Under the pieces are notes generated by a model that saw nothing but the letters and a program-made list of their open reading frames with translations, did not search any database and was not told the DNA's origin. From G036327475 sp036327475 (GTDB lineage: Bacteria; Pseudomonadota; Gammaproteobacteria; Enterobacterales; Enterobacteriaceae), in assembly GCF_036327475.1 (NCBI RefSeq), contig NZ_CP132913.1, positions 186,001 through 250,000 on the forward strand: DNA of 64,000 nt, given 5' to 3'. The position numbers were made by a program, and so were the translations under genes. Of the stretch, positions 19,814 to 30,041 are shown one piece after another; positions within the stretch are counted from its first letter, which is position 1, and each line of letters opens with the position of its first letter.

Positions 19814-20297
19814 TATTGCCCGGTGTATTGGTGGTGGCGGAGCAAAATATCCAGGCGCACGGCGTTAAGCATCAGGCCACTCCGATTCGCTCCGATTTAT
19901 TCCCTGACTTACCGCCGCTGGCCTATGACGTGATCGTGACTAATTCTCCCTATGTGGATGAAGAAGATATGAACGATTTGTCGGCGGAGTTTAACGCTGA
20001 ACCGGTGCTGAGCCTGGCTGCCGGCAGCGATGACCTAAGTTGGTGTGGCATATTCGATATCTTGCCAAGAATGGCATGTTAGTGTGTGGTGAATTTAGTG
20101 GCGCAATACCTGCAGGTGCCATTCCGCTGGCTGGAGGTTGCCATAAGGTGGCGACGGTGTATTCATGTCGACGCGGCAACAGTTGATCCCCTGCGGCGAA
20201 TAAGCTGCACCATGATAAAACCCCCGGCGCGGCCGCGGAACTCGCGTGCAGCCATGTTGTGTCTGTTTTATATATCAAGAATTGGTAAGGAGTCCCA

Positions 20298-21395
20298 ATG
20301 ACAGGGAACAGTATTGGACAATCTTTTCGCGTTACCACCTGCGGGGAATCCCACGGCCCGGCCTTGTGCGGGATCGTCGACGGCGTACCGCCAGGTATCC
20401 CGCTTAGCGAGGAGGATCTTCAGCGCGATCTCGACCGCCGGCGTCCTGGCACATCGTGCTATACCACGCAGCGACGCGAGCCGGACCGCGTGAAGATCCT
20501 CTCCGGAGTATTCGAGGGTGTCACTACCGGCACCAGCATCGGGTTGCTTATCGAGAATAAAGATCAGCGCTCCCAGGATTACAGCGCTATCAAAGATCTC
20601 TGCCGTCCTGGCCACGCTGATTACAGTTACGAACAGAAGTATGGCCGACGGGATTATCGCGGCGGCGGTCGTTCATCGGCGCGGGAAACGGTGATGCGCG
20701 TCGCCGCCGGCGCCATCGCTAAGAAATATCTAGCGCAACACTGCGGCGTGCAGGTGCGCGGTTTTCTGGCGCAAATGGGCACTATTCGCTGCGAGCTCAA
20801 AGATTGGACACAGGTGGAGCAAAATCCCTTCTTCTGCCCGGATGTTGACCGTCTGGAGGCGCTCGATGCGCTGATGCGGGATTTAAAAAAATCCGGAGAT
20901 TCCATTGGCGCCAAGGTTACGGTCGTAGCAGAGAATTTGCCTGCCGGCCTGGGTGAGCCGGTGTTCGACCGCCTTGATGCCGATCTGGCGCACGCACTGA
21001 TGAGTATTAACGCGGTGAAAGGAGTCGAGATAGGCGATGGTTTCGCGGTCATCAGCAAGCGCGGCAGCGAAAACCGTGATGAGATTACTCAAGAAGGTTT
21101 TCAAAGCAATCACGCCGGTGGCATTCTCGGCGGCATCAGCAGCGGCCAGCCGGTCATCGCTCATCTTGCCCTGAAACCCACTTCTAGTATCATGGTCCCT
21201 GGTCGGACGGTGAACCGCAGCGGCGAAGTGGTGGAAATGGTGACCCTCGGTCGTCACGATCCCTGCGTCGGCATTCGTGCAGTGCCGATCGCTGAGGCTA
21301 TGATGGCGATCGTGTTGATGGATCACCTGTTGCGCCAGCGTGTGCAGTGCGCGGGTGTTGTTGCGGTGCGCCGATATAGTGACCATGATGCGTAG
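20298..21395 (+). CDS. aroC: Chorismate synthase, with unusual cysteine substitutions
   Basis: Chorismate synthase converts EPSP to chorismate, the last shikimate step, using reduced FMN. The ORF has 365 residues (E. coli 361) behind a strong AAGGAG site. The second and third family signatures (GGRSSARETVMRVAAGAI and RHDPCVGIRAVPIAEAM) are intact. Four positions that I recall as conserved in enteric AroC are changed. Cys15 stands in TTCGESHG (usually Phe). Cys24-Gly25 replaces Gly-Cys. Cys54 stands in TSCYTTQ (usually Arg). Cys102 stands in LCRPGHADY (usually Phe). The C-terminus also differs from E. coli over the last 15 residues. The frame is open, but activity is uncertain. Confidence 0.93.
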   Translation: MTGNSIGQSFRVTTCGESHGPALCGIVDGVPPGIPLSEEDLQRDLDRRRPGTSCYTTQRREPDRVKILSGVFEGVTTGTSIGLLIENKDQRSQDYSAIKDLCRPGHADYSYEQKYGRRDYRGGGRSSARETVMRVAAGAIAKKYLAQHCGVQVRGFLAQMGTIRCELKDWTQVEQNPFFCPDVDRLEALDALMRDLKKSGDSIGAKVTVVAENLPAGLGEPVFDRLDADLAHALMSINAVKGVEIGDGFAVISKRGSENRDEITQEGFQSNHAGGILGGISSGQPVIAHLALKPTSSIMVPGRTVNRSGEVVEMVTLGRHDPCVGIRAVPIAEAMMAIVLMDHLLRQRVQCAGVVAVRRYSDHDA

Positions 21396-21439
21396 GCTAA
21401 TACGGTCTGGCTGGCGCTGGTGGCATTCGACGCCGGCGC

Positions 21440-22090
21440 CGTGCAGACGCCGTAGCAAAAATAGAGCATCCCATCGCCGGCTCGCCCAGCGTCATCAGCG
21501 CTTCGCCAACTGATGTATTGTCGGCGCTCAGCTGTTGCCGCTGGAGGTGGGGAATGATCGGGTGTTACGGCCGAATCAGCGGCGCTACTTCAGCCATCCG
21601 GATCTGTTGTTGCCCATCCAACGCCTGAGTAATCAGGTGAAACATTTAGGGCTGGGAGAGGTGCTAGTCGGTGATATGGCGATGCTGACGGACGGTCGGT
21701 TCAGTAGCGGACTTTAGCCACCAGTCGTGACTGGATGCGGATATTTTGTTACAGACGCCGCGTCAGCGCTGGAGCGCCTCCAACTGCTGAAACCCAGCCG
21801 CTGGATCTCATGTCGGCCAACGTCTGTGTCGTAGTGCCGTGCCTACGCTGTGTTAATTAAACTAGCAGCGGAGGATGAACGGGTCACCCGTATTTTGTCA
21901 ACCCGGCCATTATAAAGATGCGGGCAGCGATCATTGGGGAATTGAGTGTGGATTGGTTAGTGGTTTTGTCCTGGCTGCTGAAATGCGTGGTTATTAAAGG
22001 CGATGAAGGCCCCTTCATACCCATTTAGCCGCGCGGGGCGCTGATGGATAGCGACGGGGAGTAGCACGGTTACGCGCGGCGATCAGTGGC
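21440..22090 (+). pseudogene. mepA: Murein DD-endopeptidase MepA, remnant
   Basis: The best block, PNQRRYFSHPDLLLPIQRLS followed by NQVKHLGLGEVLVGDMAM, matches MepA [34 protein letters not shown] and VFCQPGHYKDAG-like residues follow in other frames. MepA (about 274 residues) is a periplasmic zinc endopeptidase of peptidoglycan. Several stops and frameshifts are present. It follows aroC on the same strand, as in E. coli. Confidence 0.9.
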
Positions 22091-22189
22091 GGTAGCGGAC
22101 ACCAGGTTCAGCTGTCCCGCGCAGCGGCTTACAACAACGACTGTCCAATTAGGAGAGTAATGCAGTCCTCCTTGCGCCCCGCGCTCGCT

Positions 22190-23085
22190 TCACCCACTTA
22201 TGAGTCCTCTGCGCGTGGTGAGGAAGGGCTGTTGCTGAACGATCTCTTTCTTCTTCAATAAGTTGCGTATCCAGAAACGGTTGGGATTCAAGGTCTGCGC
22301 CACGGTGCGATTGACTGGCAAGGTCTCGCCAAATATCTGGGCCGCCACGATTTCCGCCGCCAGCGGCGCGCTGAACAGGTCGCTGGAACCCAACCCCCAC
22401 GTATGGATAAATTGGCGAACCTCAGCCTCCAACCGTCGCTGCCATCGACTCTTAGGCCGTTGACCGGCCTAAAGTAGTGTGTTTAAGCCCCTGGCGCTCG
22501 GCAAGTTGTAGCGCGCTAGCAACAACTGCGCCGGATTGAACCAGTCTCCAATCGGGTAAATTAGGTCGTCCCGGTCGGTTTCTACCCCGACTAGAGCGGC
22601 CATGTCTTCACGCGCCACCGGCTGCATCAAGATAGTTAGCCAGCCGAAGCCAAGGATCTGGGCATTCTTGACGGCGCTTTTCTCGTCCAAGGCCAGCTGG
22701 GTAACATCGCACCAATGATGTTCAAAGACCACGCATTGTGCCGCTAGCTGTTGATAACAGCGCAAGGGAAAAACGAAATTAGACCAAAGCATCATACTGG
22801 TTGGGTGGCGGATAGAGTGTGCCCTGCCATCGTCAACGCCAAAAAATTGAGGCCGGTGCCGAATCCGGTTTCCGTTACCCTAAACACTGTCCGTGGATAA
22901 TAGCTAAAGCGGGCGGGCAGACTGTTTCCTGTTGAGAAAGCGTGACGCGTTTCCGCCAGTCCATCTATCTTGATTGGGAAAATAAACGTTATCAAATTTT
23001 TAGGATGCAGGTGTGCCCTGTTCGCTCCAGTGCGCGAAGAGGAATACAATAGCGTGACGGTTCACGGCAGCAGGCTCACGGCAGG
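22190..23085 (-). pseudogene. mnmC: tRNA mnm5s2U biosynthesis protein MnmC, remnant
   Basis: The N-terminal part on the minus strand gives ETRHAFSTGNSLPARF and VTETGFGTGLNFLAL, the methyltransferase SAM motif. Next come HHWCDVTQLALDEKSAVKNA and YPIGDWFNPAQLLLA from the FAD domain. The C-terminus shows GLGSSDLFSAPLAAEIVAAQ and LNPNRFWIRNLLKKK. Intact MnmC has about 668 residues. The 0.9 kb left here means large internal deletions. MnmC finishes the wobble-uridine modification in tRNA Lys/Glu/Gln. It is divergent from fabB, as in E. coli. Confidence 0.93.
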
Positions 23086-23148
23086 AAAAGTGGTACGATT
23101 CTAACCACGCGGGCTTTTTTTGCTAACATCCACCGATCGGACTTGTTC

Positions 23149-23166
23149 AGCTTACATCTGTAAGCT
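23149..23166. promoter_or_regulatory. FabR-type operator upstream of fabB
   Basis: AGCTTACATCTGTAAGCT is a perfect 8-bp inverted repeat with a 2-bp centre. It lies 45 bp before the fabB start. It matches the form of the 18-bp FabR palindrome in E. coli fabB and fabA promoters, as I recall it. FabR represses unsaturated fatty acid synthesis. This site implies the control may still work. Confidence 0.6.
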
Positions 23167-23210
23167 AAAGTGCGTGACCGAGACTCAAATATTATCGCAA
23201 GGGGTATTAA

Positions 23211-24422
23211 ATGAAACGTGCTGTGATCACCGGCCTGGGGATCTTATCAAGTATCGGTAACGACAAAAAAGAAGTCCTGGCCTCGTTGCAACAAGGCCGC
23301 TCCGGGATTACCTTTTCTCAGGAATTGAAAGATTCAGGCATGCGCAGCCATGTCTGGGGCAATGTCAAACTCGATACCACTGGGCTGATTGATCGCAAAA
23401 TAGCGCGCTTTATGAGTGATGCCTCTGTCTACGCCTTCCTGTCTATGGAGCAGGCGATTGCCGATTCCGGCCTAACCCCCAATATGGTCTCCAACGATCG
23501 TACCGGCCTTATTGTGGGCTCCGGCGGCGGTTCACCGCGCAATCAGGTTGCCGGATCCGACGGCATGCGCGCCCGTGGTTTGCGCGGCGTGGGGCCATAT
23601 ATGGTCACAAAAGCCATGGCTTCTGGCGTATCGGCGTGTCTGGCGACGCCTTTTAAAATTCGCGGCGTCAATTATTCCATCAGTTCCGCCTGTTCGACCT
23701 CCGCGCACTGTATCGGCAATGCAGTGGAAATGATCCAGCTTGGCAAACAAGATGTGGTCTTTGCCGGCGGCGGTGAAGAGCTGTGCTGGGAAATGGCCTG
23801 TGAATTTGATGCCATGGGGGCGTTGTCCACTCGCTACAACGAAACGCCGCAGAAAGCGTCGCGAACCTATGACGTTAATCGTGACGGCTTTGTTATCGCC
23901 GGCGGCGGCGGTATCGTTGTCGTGGAAGAGCTGGAACACGCTCTGGCCCGCGGCGCCTATATCTATGCTGAAATCATCGGTTATGGCGCGACCTCCGACG
24001 GCGCGGACATGGTAGCGCTGTCCGGCGAAGGTGCCATTCGTTGTATGCAGATGGCATTGAAAAAGGTTGATACGCCGGTGGATTATCTTAATGTCCACGG
24101 CACCTCCACCCCTGTCGGTGACGTGAAAGAGCTGTGGGCGATTCGTGAAACCTTCGGCAGCCAGCATCCGGCGTTCTCCTCTACCAAAGCGATGACCGGC
24201 CACTCACTGGGCGCAGCAGGGGTACATGAGACAATCTTTACGTTGCTGATGTTGGAGCATGGTTTTATCGCTCCGAGCGTCAATATTGACGAACTCGATC
24301 CTCAAGCGGAAGGGATGAATGTCATCACTGAGCCGACTCAGCGCACCTTGACTACCGTGATGAGCAACAGCTTTGGTTTCGGCGGCACCAACGCTACGCT
24401 TGTGATGCGGAAATACCGTTGA
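23211..24422 (+). CDS. fabB: 3-oxoacyl-ACP synthase I (KAS I)
   Basis: FabB condenses malonyl-ACP with acyl-ACP in fatty acid elongation and is needed for unsaturated chains. The ORF has 403 residues (E. coli 406). The nucleophile Cys161 sits in SSACSTSAHC. The two catalytic histidines are in NVHGTSTPVGD and in TGHSLGAAG. The C-terminal SNSFGFGGTNATLV loop is intact. The start follows AAGGGG at good spacing and a FabR-like operator. Neighbours on both sides (mnmC and yfcJ) are pseudogenes. Confidence 0.98.
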   Translation: MKRAVITGLGILSSIGNDKKEVLASLQQGRSGITFSQELKDSGMRSHVWGNVKLDTTGLIDRKIARFMSDASVYAFLSMEQAIADSGLTPNMVSNDRTGLIVGSGGGSPRNQVAGSDGMRARGLRGVGPYMVTKAMASGVSACLATPFKIRGVNYSISSACSTSAHCIGNAVEMIQLGKQDVVFAGGGEELCWEMACEFDAMGALSTRYNETPQKASRTYDVNRDGFVIAGGGGIVVVEELEHALARGAYIYAEIIGYGATSDGADMVALSGEGAIRCMQMALKKVDTPVDYLNVHGTSTPVGDVKELWAIRETFGSQHPAFSSTKAMTGHSLGAAGVHETIFTLLMLEHGFIAPSVNIDELDPQAEGMNVITEPTQRTLTTVMSNSFGFGGTNATLVMRKYR

Positions 24423-24589
24423 GCCGCGTCAGATGCGGGCGTGCCGTGGAGTGGCGGCCTTCGCGGCTCCTTTGTCGCACACCGGCGTGAGCCGTCACGC
24501 TAACCAATGCTTCCCTTTCTACCGTGATGCCCTCGACAGAGGAAAGGGTGTTGGTTTTTATAATCTCTATTTCATTAATTATCATGAAC

Positions 24590-25259
24590 AAGCCCGCACT
24601 GTGCACGCCGAACCGGCTATGCTGGCTATTCAGGGAACAAGACGATGTTCTCGCTGTGTAGCGCGATGTTTCTGTGTTATTTAACCGTGGCGTTATCGCT
24701 ATCGGTTGTCCAGTTCGTCCATGACGAGCTTGGGCTAAGTAATACCTTGGCTGGCGTCGTAGTCGGTGTTCAGTTACTGGCTACAGTACTGATCCGCAGT
24801 TACGCTAGCAGACTCGCCGACCAGTTCGGCACCAAGCTGATCAGCACTTCAGAGGATGGCGGCATGCGGACTTGCCGGCGTGTTCTATCTGCCTTTCGCC
24901 ATGCTGCCGTCCCCGGTTTATCCGGTTAGGCGCTGCTGCTGATAGGACGCGTAACGCTGGGTTTTGAGCCAATCGCTAACCGACACCCTAATTGGGGCAG
25001 CCATTGGCAGGATCGCTTAGGCGGCGTATGGCTTATGGCTGACGTTCCTCTCGCTGGATGGGAAGCGCTCGGCCTCGCCCTACCTGTGGCTAGCGACGGA
25101 TCCCGGTTTGGTACTGTTAGGGCTGGCTTGACCGGCGCTGGATGCCATACGGTAGGTGGCTACAGCGTGTTTCAGGATGTTGCCTATGCCCTGCCGGACT
25201 ATTACGCGCCTCGGTATTTAGCGCTGCCATGCTATCGCGCTGCGCTGACGTTGCCGTAA
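24590..25259 (+). pseudogene. yfcJ: MFS transporter YfcJ, remnant
   Basis: FSLCSAMFLCYLTVALSLSV and FVHDELGLSNTLAGVVVGVQ continue as LLATVLIRSYASRLADQFGT, matching the first three helices of YfcJ. LTGAGCHTVGGYSVFQDVAY is the later GGYAAFQDIALG region. About 390 residues are expected. The central helices are deleted and the rest is frameshifted. It lies downstream of fabB, as in E. coli. Confidence 0.88.
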
Positions 25260-25488
25260 CGCTGCTGAACAGCACCTGTGTGCGTGCAAACGGCGGATTT
25301 CGCGCCGGCCTACCATGGTAACGCCTCCCGTGCGGCGCTAATCGCGCAAAACCGCGTTTGCTGCAGCACAACCGTTGTCGCCCGTGCCAACTCGCCGCAG
25401 GCCGGCGGCAGTTGCGTCCAGCGCAGTAACCACCTCAACCGCGTTCATCGTCAATCTTTCCTCGCGCCTATCCTGGCGCCGTGCCAGG

Positions 25489-26290
25489 CTATCGGTGGGT
25501 CAGCAGCCAGACGACAAGCAGCGCCACGGTGACAAACACCAAGATCACCAGCGGTGAACGCGCTGCGCGGACGGACCGCGGCTCGTGTTCCGTCGCGATG
25601 AGTGGATGAGTCATCGGCTGAAGCAGTCGGACATCGGTGGTTAAATGCTGGCTGTGGGTGCGGCTCAGGCGATAAATAAATAAACAGATACAGATACTGC
25701 ACACCGTGTCAACCTAGGCGCTAATTTCGCCAGGGTGGGATGCCCTTACTGCGGCAGCGTAAGATGGCTTTGTAAAAACTGGCTTAACAGCGGGAAATAG
25801 CGGGCAAGAATCGGATTGCCGGATTTCAGCCTCATCATGCGATGCAGACTTTCCCAGCGCGATCGGCGTTTCGCCGATCAATGCCGCCAATCTTGTAATG
25901 AGCTGACTGATGACCTAGTGTGCCGCCGCCAGCAGAGTGTGATCGGTCCGGAATATCCAAGCCCGCTTTGCAGTATTTCGCGGGTTTGCTGGTACTCAGA
26001 GCCAAGATGCGGGTAATCAGCCGCTCAGGCGCGGTGCGCTGGACGGTGGTCAACAGCTGATCAGGGCCGGCGGCGGTGACGTCTGACACCGTGGCGGCGT
26101 ACCGGTAACTGGTTGGATGGCAGACGGTGAAAATCCGGCGCGACGGCGCGAACGCGTGCGGCTGTAGGGGACTGATAATAGCAAGCCCCGCCGCAAAGGT
26201 AGCCTTTGGCGCCTGGAGGCATTTTCTGCCGGACTGGCTCATTAGACTGTGCCACGCAATCTTAGCTGGTTGCGTTGACGACAATGGCAA
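25489..26290 (-). pseudogene. flk: Flagellar regulator Flk, remnant
   Basis: The C-terminus reads VRLLQPMTHPLIATEHEPRS and PLVILVFVTVALLVVWLLTH before the stop at 25489. It resembles the single C-terminal membrane anchor of E. coli Flk (LWILLVAIILMLVWLVR). ERLITRILALS and other helix pieces lie in shifted frames between 25900 and 26200. Intact Flk has about 331 residues. It is divergent from pdxB, as in E. coli, which supports the assignment. Confidence 0.75.
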
Positions 26291-26382
26291 AATGAAGTGT
26301 GATAGAATTGTGATTCCTGTGCATTCGGTGGCAGAATATTCCCAATTTAACGTTTGAGAGCGGGGTATTACCGGAGTCTAAT

Positions 26383-27516
26383 GTGAAAATCCTGGTCGAT
26401 GAGAATATGCCCTACGCCAGTGCGCTGTTCGGTCGCTTGGGCGATGTACAGGCGGTAGCGGGCAGAGCTATTCCCACGCCGGCGTTGGCGCTGGCCGACG
26501 CGCTAATGGTGCGTTCGGTGACCCGTGTCGACGGCGCTCTGCTCGATGGCAGCCGAGTCGCGTTCGTCGGTACCGCCACCGCTGGAACCGATCATGTGGA
26601 TGAGGATTGGCTGGCGCAGGCGGGAATTAGTTTTTCCGCGGCCCCTGGCTGCAATGCGATTGCGGTAGTGGAATATGTTTTTTCCGCGCTGCTGTGGCTG
26701 GCTCAGCGCGACGGTTTCGCCCTACGCGATAAGACCGTCGGCATTGTCGGCGCCGGCAACGTCGGCGGCCGTTTACAGCGGCGGCTGAATGCGTTCGGCG
26801 TACGTACTTTGTTGTGCGATCCGCCGCTGGCGGAAGCAGGGGCACCGGGCGACTGGCAGCCGCTGAAAAAGCTGGTGGCTGAGGCGGATGTGCTGACTTT
26901 TCACACGCCGCTCACCCGCGACGGCCGGCATGCGACCTGGCATCTGGTCGACGAGACGCTGCTGGCGGCGTTGCCGGCCGGCCGTATTATCATTAATGCC
27001 TGCCGAGGTGCGGTAGTGGATAACGCCGCCCTGCTGCACACGCTAGAACAGGGTAAGCCCATGGGCGTAGTGCTGGACGTCTGGGAGCCGGAGCCGGCGT
27101 TGTCGCTGCCGCTACTGGCCCGCATTGATATCGGTACCGCTCATATTGCCGGCTATACGCTGGAAGGCAGGGCGCGCGGCACGATGCAGATCTTCAATGC
27201 CTACAGTGCCTTTGTTGGCAGCGACGCGCGCGCGAGCCTGGCGGCGATGTTGCCGCAACCGGCGGTGGATCGTATCCATCTACGCGGTGCTATTGATGAA
27301 GAAGCGCTGCGCCTGTTGGCGCATCTGGTCTATGATGTGCGGCGTGATGATATGCAGTTGCGTCGCGCGGCCAGTCTGCCTGGCGAGTTTGATCGCTTGC
27401 GTAAACACTATTATCAGCGCCGAGAGTGGTCGTCGCTCTGCGTAGAGACCGACGACGACGCCGCTGCGAATACTTTGCAGCAGCTGGGGTTCCAAGCCAG
27501 GCCGGCCGTCGATTAA
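26383..27516 (+). CDS. pdxB: Erythronate-4-phosphate dehydrogenase
   Basis: PdxB oxidises 4-phospho-D-erythronate in the DXP-dependent pathway to pyridoxal 5'-phosphate. The protein has 377 residues (E. coli 378). The NAD-binding motif GIVGAGNVGG is at about residues 120-129. The catalytic Arg/Glu/His of the D-2-hydroxyacid dehydrogenase family lie in NACRGAVVD, VWEPEP and HIAGYTLEGR. The C-terminal dimerisation domain runs to the end. B6 synthesis may therefore be retained. The following usg gene, normally co-transcribed, is broken. Confidence 0.97.
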   Translation: MKILVDENMPYASALFGRLGDVQAVAGRAIPTPALALADALMVRSVTRVDGALLDGSRVAFVGTATAGTDHVDEDWLAQAGISFSAAPGCNAIAVVEYVFSALLWLAQRDGFALRDKTVGIVGAGNVGGRLQRRLNAFGVRTLLCDPPLAEAGAPGDWQPLKKLVAEADVLTFHTPLTRDGRHATWHLVDETLLAALPAGRIIINACRGAVVDNAALLHTLEQGKPMGVVLDVWEPEPALSLPLLARIDIGTAHIAGYTLEGRARGTMQIFNAYSAFVGSDARASLAAMLPQPAVDRIHLRGAIDEEALRLLAHLVYDVRRDDMQLRRAASLPGEFDRLRKHYYQRREWSSLCVETDDDAAANTLQQLGFQARPAVD

Positions 27517-27687
27517 GGCCGCGAAAGGCATATGATGTCTTTGGTGTCGAGTGATGCCCCATCGCGCCGGCGGGCGCGTACTCGCTCACGCATCCTCAGG
27601 CCTGTGGCGGGCAGCGGATACGCCAATGGCATCTCACCACATTTTGATGACGCATACTGCCGCGGAGCGCCATAGAGTATCTCAGTA

Positions 27688-28560
27688 ATGGGAGACGGCA
27701 ATATCGCCCTTCTTGGGGCAACTGGATATTGTACAAGAACGCCAATTCCTGTTAGGGGAACTTTTTAGTGAGACGGTGTGGATCAACGAGCAAATCTCCA
27801 GGTCAGTGAAGCGACGCAATTTGACTGGTCGCAGGCGCAGTGTTTTTATCGCCGGCGCCAGATCTCGGCGCTGTATGCCGCTGACGCCGCCGTCGGCCGT
27901 CTGGTTATGGATGTCGGTGACCTGTTCACCCTGGAACCGGACGTCCTGCTCGTGGCGCTGGGGTTAATGATGATGTGCTTGTCGATTACCGAAACTGTAG
28001 CATGGTGGCAGTAGCGGATGCCCTGATCAGTCAATTACTGCTGGCGGTAAAACCCCTGACTGGTTTGTTGGGTCAGAACGCGTGTCTGTTGAATGGTTTG
28101 GCCTCTGAGCCCGGCTTCTTTCCGCGTCATTTGCCGCCGCTGCTGCCAGACGATGCGGGATCGGCGCGTAGCGAGCGCCGCCTGGTAGGCGAAGTGCGCA
28201 AATCCTGTGCGATGAGGGGCTACTGTTTCGGTCAGCAGCGTGCAACGCCGATGTTCTACGGCCATACACAGCTGGTGCATCTGGAAACGCTGCCGCCAAT
28301 GCAATGCCGCAGAGAGATACGCGTGGCGCTGGCGGCCAGCAAGGGGCTGACCTTGAGCGATGAGCCGAACTACCCGATGCCGGTGGAAGGTGCCTCAGGG
28401 AATGTCGATCTGAATATTGACTGTTTGCGTATTACGTAACGATTATGGCATACCTGATTTACTGTAATTCTGGTCAGTAGTGGGCAATGTTCACTTCGGC
28501 GGTGCATTGATGGCGGCACTTACTGCGGAAAAACTGATAGCCGAGACTAACGCATGGTAA
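27688..28560 (+). pseudogene. usg: USG-1 protein (aspartate-semialdehyde dehydrogenase-like), remnant
   Basis: MGDGNIALLGATG opens the frame, like MSEGWNIAVLGATGAVG. ATQFDWSQAQ, LVMDVGDLFTLEPDVLLVAL, CLLNGLASEPGFFPRHL, SERRLVGEVRK and MFYGHTQLVHLETL follow in shifting frames, and GGALMAALTAEKLIAETNAW ends it at 28560. The family length is about 337 residues, with roughly 290 represented. Usg has no proven activity. It lies between pdxB and truA, as in E. coli. Confidence 0.93.
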
Positions 28561-28627
28561 TGGCGCAAACGGCGCTGCTCTCAGGGGTTGGACGAAGCGC
28601 CGGCGTCGGCGGCCAATTGGTGGCGTG

Positions 28628-29413
28628 ATGAAGCTGGCGCTCGGAATTGAGTATGACGGCAGTGCGTACTACGGCTGGCAGCGTCAGCAGGAAGCGCCCA
28701 GTGTGCAGGCGTGTCTTGAGCGCGCTCTCTCGACGGTCGCCAATGAGCCTGTCGTGGTTCACTGTGCCGGACGTACCGATGCCGGCGTGCACGCGACGGG
28801 GCAGGTCGTTCATTTCGACACCCGGGCGCGCCGGCCGGCCACCGCCTGGACGCTAGGCGTTAACGCCAATCTGCCCCATGATATCGCCGTGCGCTGGGCG
28901 GCGCCGGTGACGAACGATTTTCATGCGCGTTTCAGCGCCACCTCCCGGCGCTACCGCTATCTTATTTATAACCATCGCCTGCGTCCGGCGCTACTCGGCC
29001 GCGGGCTGATGCACTATTATCACCCCCTTGATACGCCATCGATGGCGCGCGCGGGCCAGTGTTTGCTTGGAAAGCAGGATTTCACCTCTTTCCGCGCCCT
29101 GCAGTGCCAATCGCGTTCTCCATGGCGCAACGTGCACCATTTGTACGTCACGCGTCAGGGGCAATATGTAGTTGTGGATATCAAAGCGAATGCTTTTGTT
29201 CATCATATGGTTCGTAATATTGTAGGCAGTCTGCTGGAGGTAGGTTGCGGCAACCGGCCGGAAAGCTGGATAGCCGAACTGCTGGCGTGCCACGACCGAA
29301 CTCAGGCCGGCGCTACCGCCCCGGCGGAGGGGCTTTATCTGGTGGCAGTGGAGTATCCATCGCGTTTCGCTTTGCTTTCGCCGCCGCCGGGGCCATTATT
29401 TCTAGCGGAGTGA
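28628..29413 (+). CDS. truA: tRNA pseudouridine(38-40) synthase TruA
   Basis: TruA makes pseudouridine at positions 38-40 in tRNA anticodon stems. From the ATG at 28628 the protein has 261 residues, nine short of E. coli TruA at the N-terminus. GTG at 28625 is an alternative start, and the upstream frame stays open without family similarity. The catalytic Asp51 lies in CAGRTDAGVH. FHARFSATSRRYRYLIYN and NAFVHHMVRNIVGSLLEVG are intact. With usg ruined upstream and no clear ribosome site, translation may be weaker than in E. coli. Confidence 0.95.
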   Translation: MKLALGIEYDGSAYYGWQRQQEAPSVQACLERALSTVANEPVVVHCAGRTDAGVHATGQVVHFDTRARRPATAWTLGVNANLPHDIAVRWAAPVTNDFHARFSATSRRYRYLIYNHRLRPALLGRGLMHYYHPLDTPSMARAGQCLLGKQDFTSFRALQCQSRSPWRNVHHLYVTRQGQYVVVDIKANAFVHHMVRNIVGSLLEVGCGNRPESWIAELLACHDRTQAGATAPAEGLYLVAVEYPSRFALLSPPPGPLFLAE

Positions 29414-29452
29414 CCGCTCATGTCTATCGCGCTGCATTGATGGAATAACTGC

Positions 29453-29931
29453 ATGAAATATATAAAATTTATCATCGATTTTATTTTACATATCGATCTC
29501 CACCTGGCAGAACTTGTGGCGCAGTACGGTGTTTGGGTATACGCTCTCTCATTTATGATTCTGCTTTGCGAAACCGGTCTGGTAGTCACGCCTTTCCTGC
29601 TAAGGACTTGCTGCTGTTTGTTGCCGGGCTTGATATTCATGTGATTGTGCTTTTAAAGGTTCTGGTAGCGATCGCCGGCGATACGATCAATTGTGCCATT
29701 GGCCGCCTATTCGACGAAAAGCGGTTCAGCCACCCCGTCAAAACTATTCCGACGAAGCTATCTAGAAAAAACCATTTATGCCCGCCACGGTGGTAAAACG
29801 TGCGCTATCGCCACCCGCCCGATGACGGTAAAAGTGAGCAATTTCTCGATGCCGCAAAATGTGTACAAAGTACAGAGTTTTCTACGAAAAGTCGCTGACT
29901 GTTATGGTTTAATTGGAAACTTTTCGGCGTA
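29453..29931 (+). pseudogene. dedA: DedA-family membrane protein, truncated
   Basis: The N-terminus MKYIKFIIDFILHIDLHLAE and VAQYGVWVYAL to CETGLVVTPFL match DedA. A frameshift follows immediately, replacing the PGDSLLF motif. GDTINCAIGRLFDEKRFS and ARHGGKTCAIATRP continue in other frames. The C-terminal third of a 219-residue protein is missing. DedA proteins are undecaprenyl-phosphate or lipid flippases. It sits between truA and accD, as in E. coli. Confidence 0.92.
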
Positions 29932-29962
29932 GAGTGCGCAAAACGGCGGCCTTCCCGCCGCG

Positions 29963-29998
29963 GTAAAGGTCAAGTATATATGTAAAGGTCAAGTATAT
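29963..29998. repeat. 17-bp direct repeat, period 19, before accD
   Basis: GTAAAGGTCAAGTATAT occurs at 29963-29979 and 29982-29998, separated by AT. It lies in the dedA-accD spacer, 43 bp before the accD start. Confidence 0.94.
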
Positions 29999-30041
29999 GT
30001 AGCGGCCTGGCGGATGTCAGGTTCAAACAGAAAGGTTATCG

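Larger units (their letters stand above)
19537..20250 (+). pseudogene. prmB: Ribosomal protein L3 glutamine methyltransferase PrmB, remnant
   Basis: A TTG start gives LDKILDE, like MDKIFVDEAV in E. coli. FYYGHSNPWDEPV, RILDMFTGSGCIAIACA (the SAM-binding motif), EQNIQAHGVKHQ, TPIRSDLFPDLPPL and DVIVTNSPYVDEEDMNDL follow in changing frames. The last block holds the NPPY catalytic motif as NSPY. Two tandem duplications (13 bp at 19546-19571 and 19 bp at 19776-19813) each add a frameshift. An internal deletion precedes TPVRILDM. It lies directly upstream of aroC, as in E. coli. Confidence 0.93.

Noticed and set aside
23532..24203. A 223-codon open frame on the minus strand inside fabB
   Set aside because: It is antisense to a fully conserved gene and has no family similarity; codon bias of fabB explains the openness.
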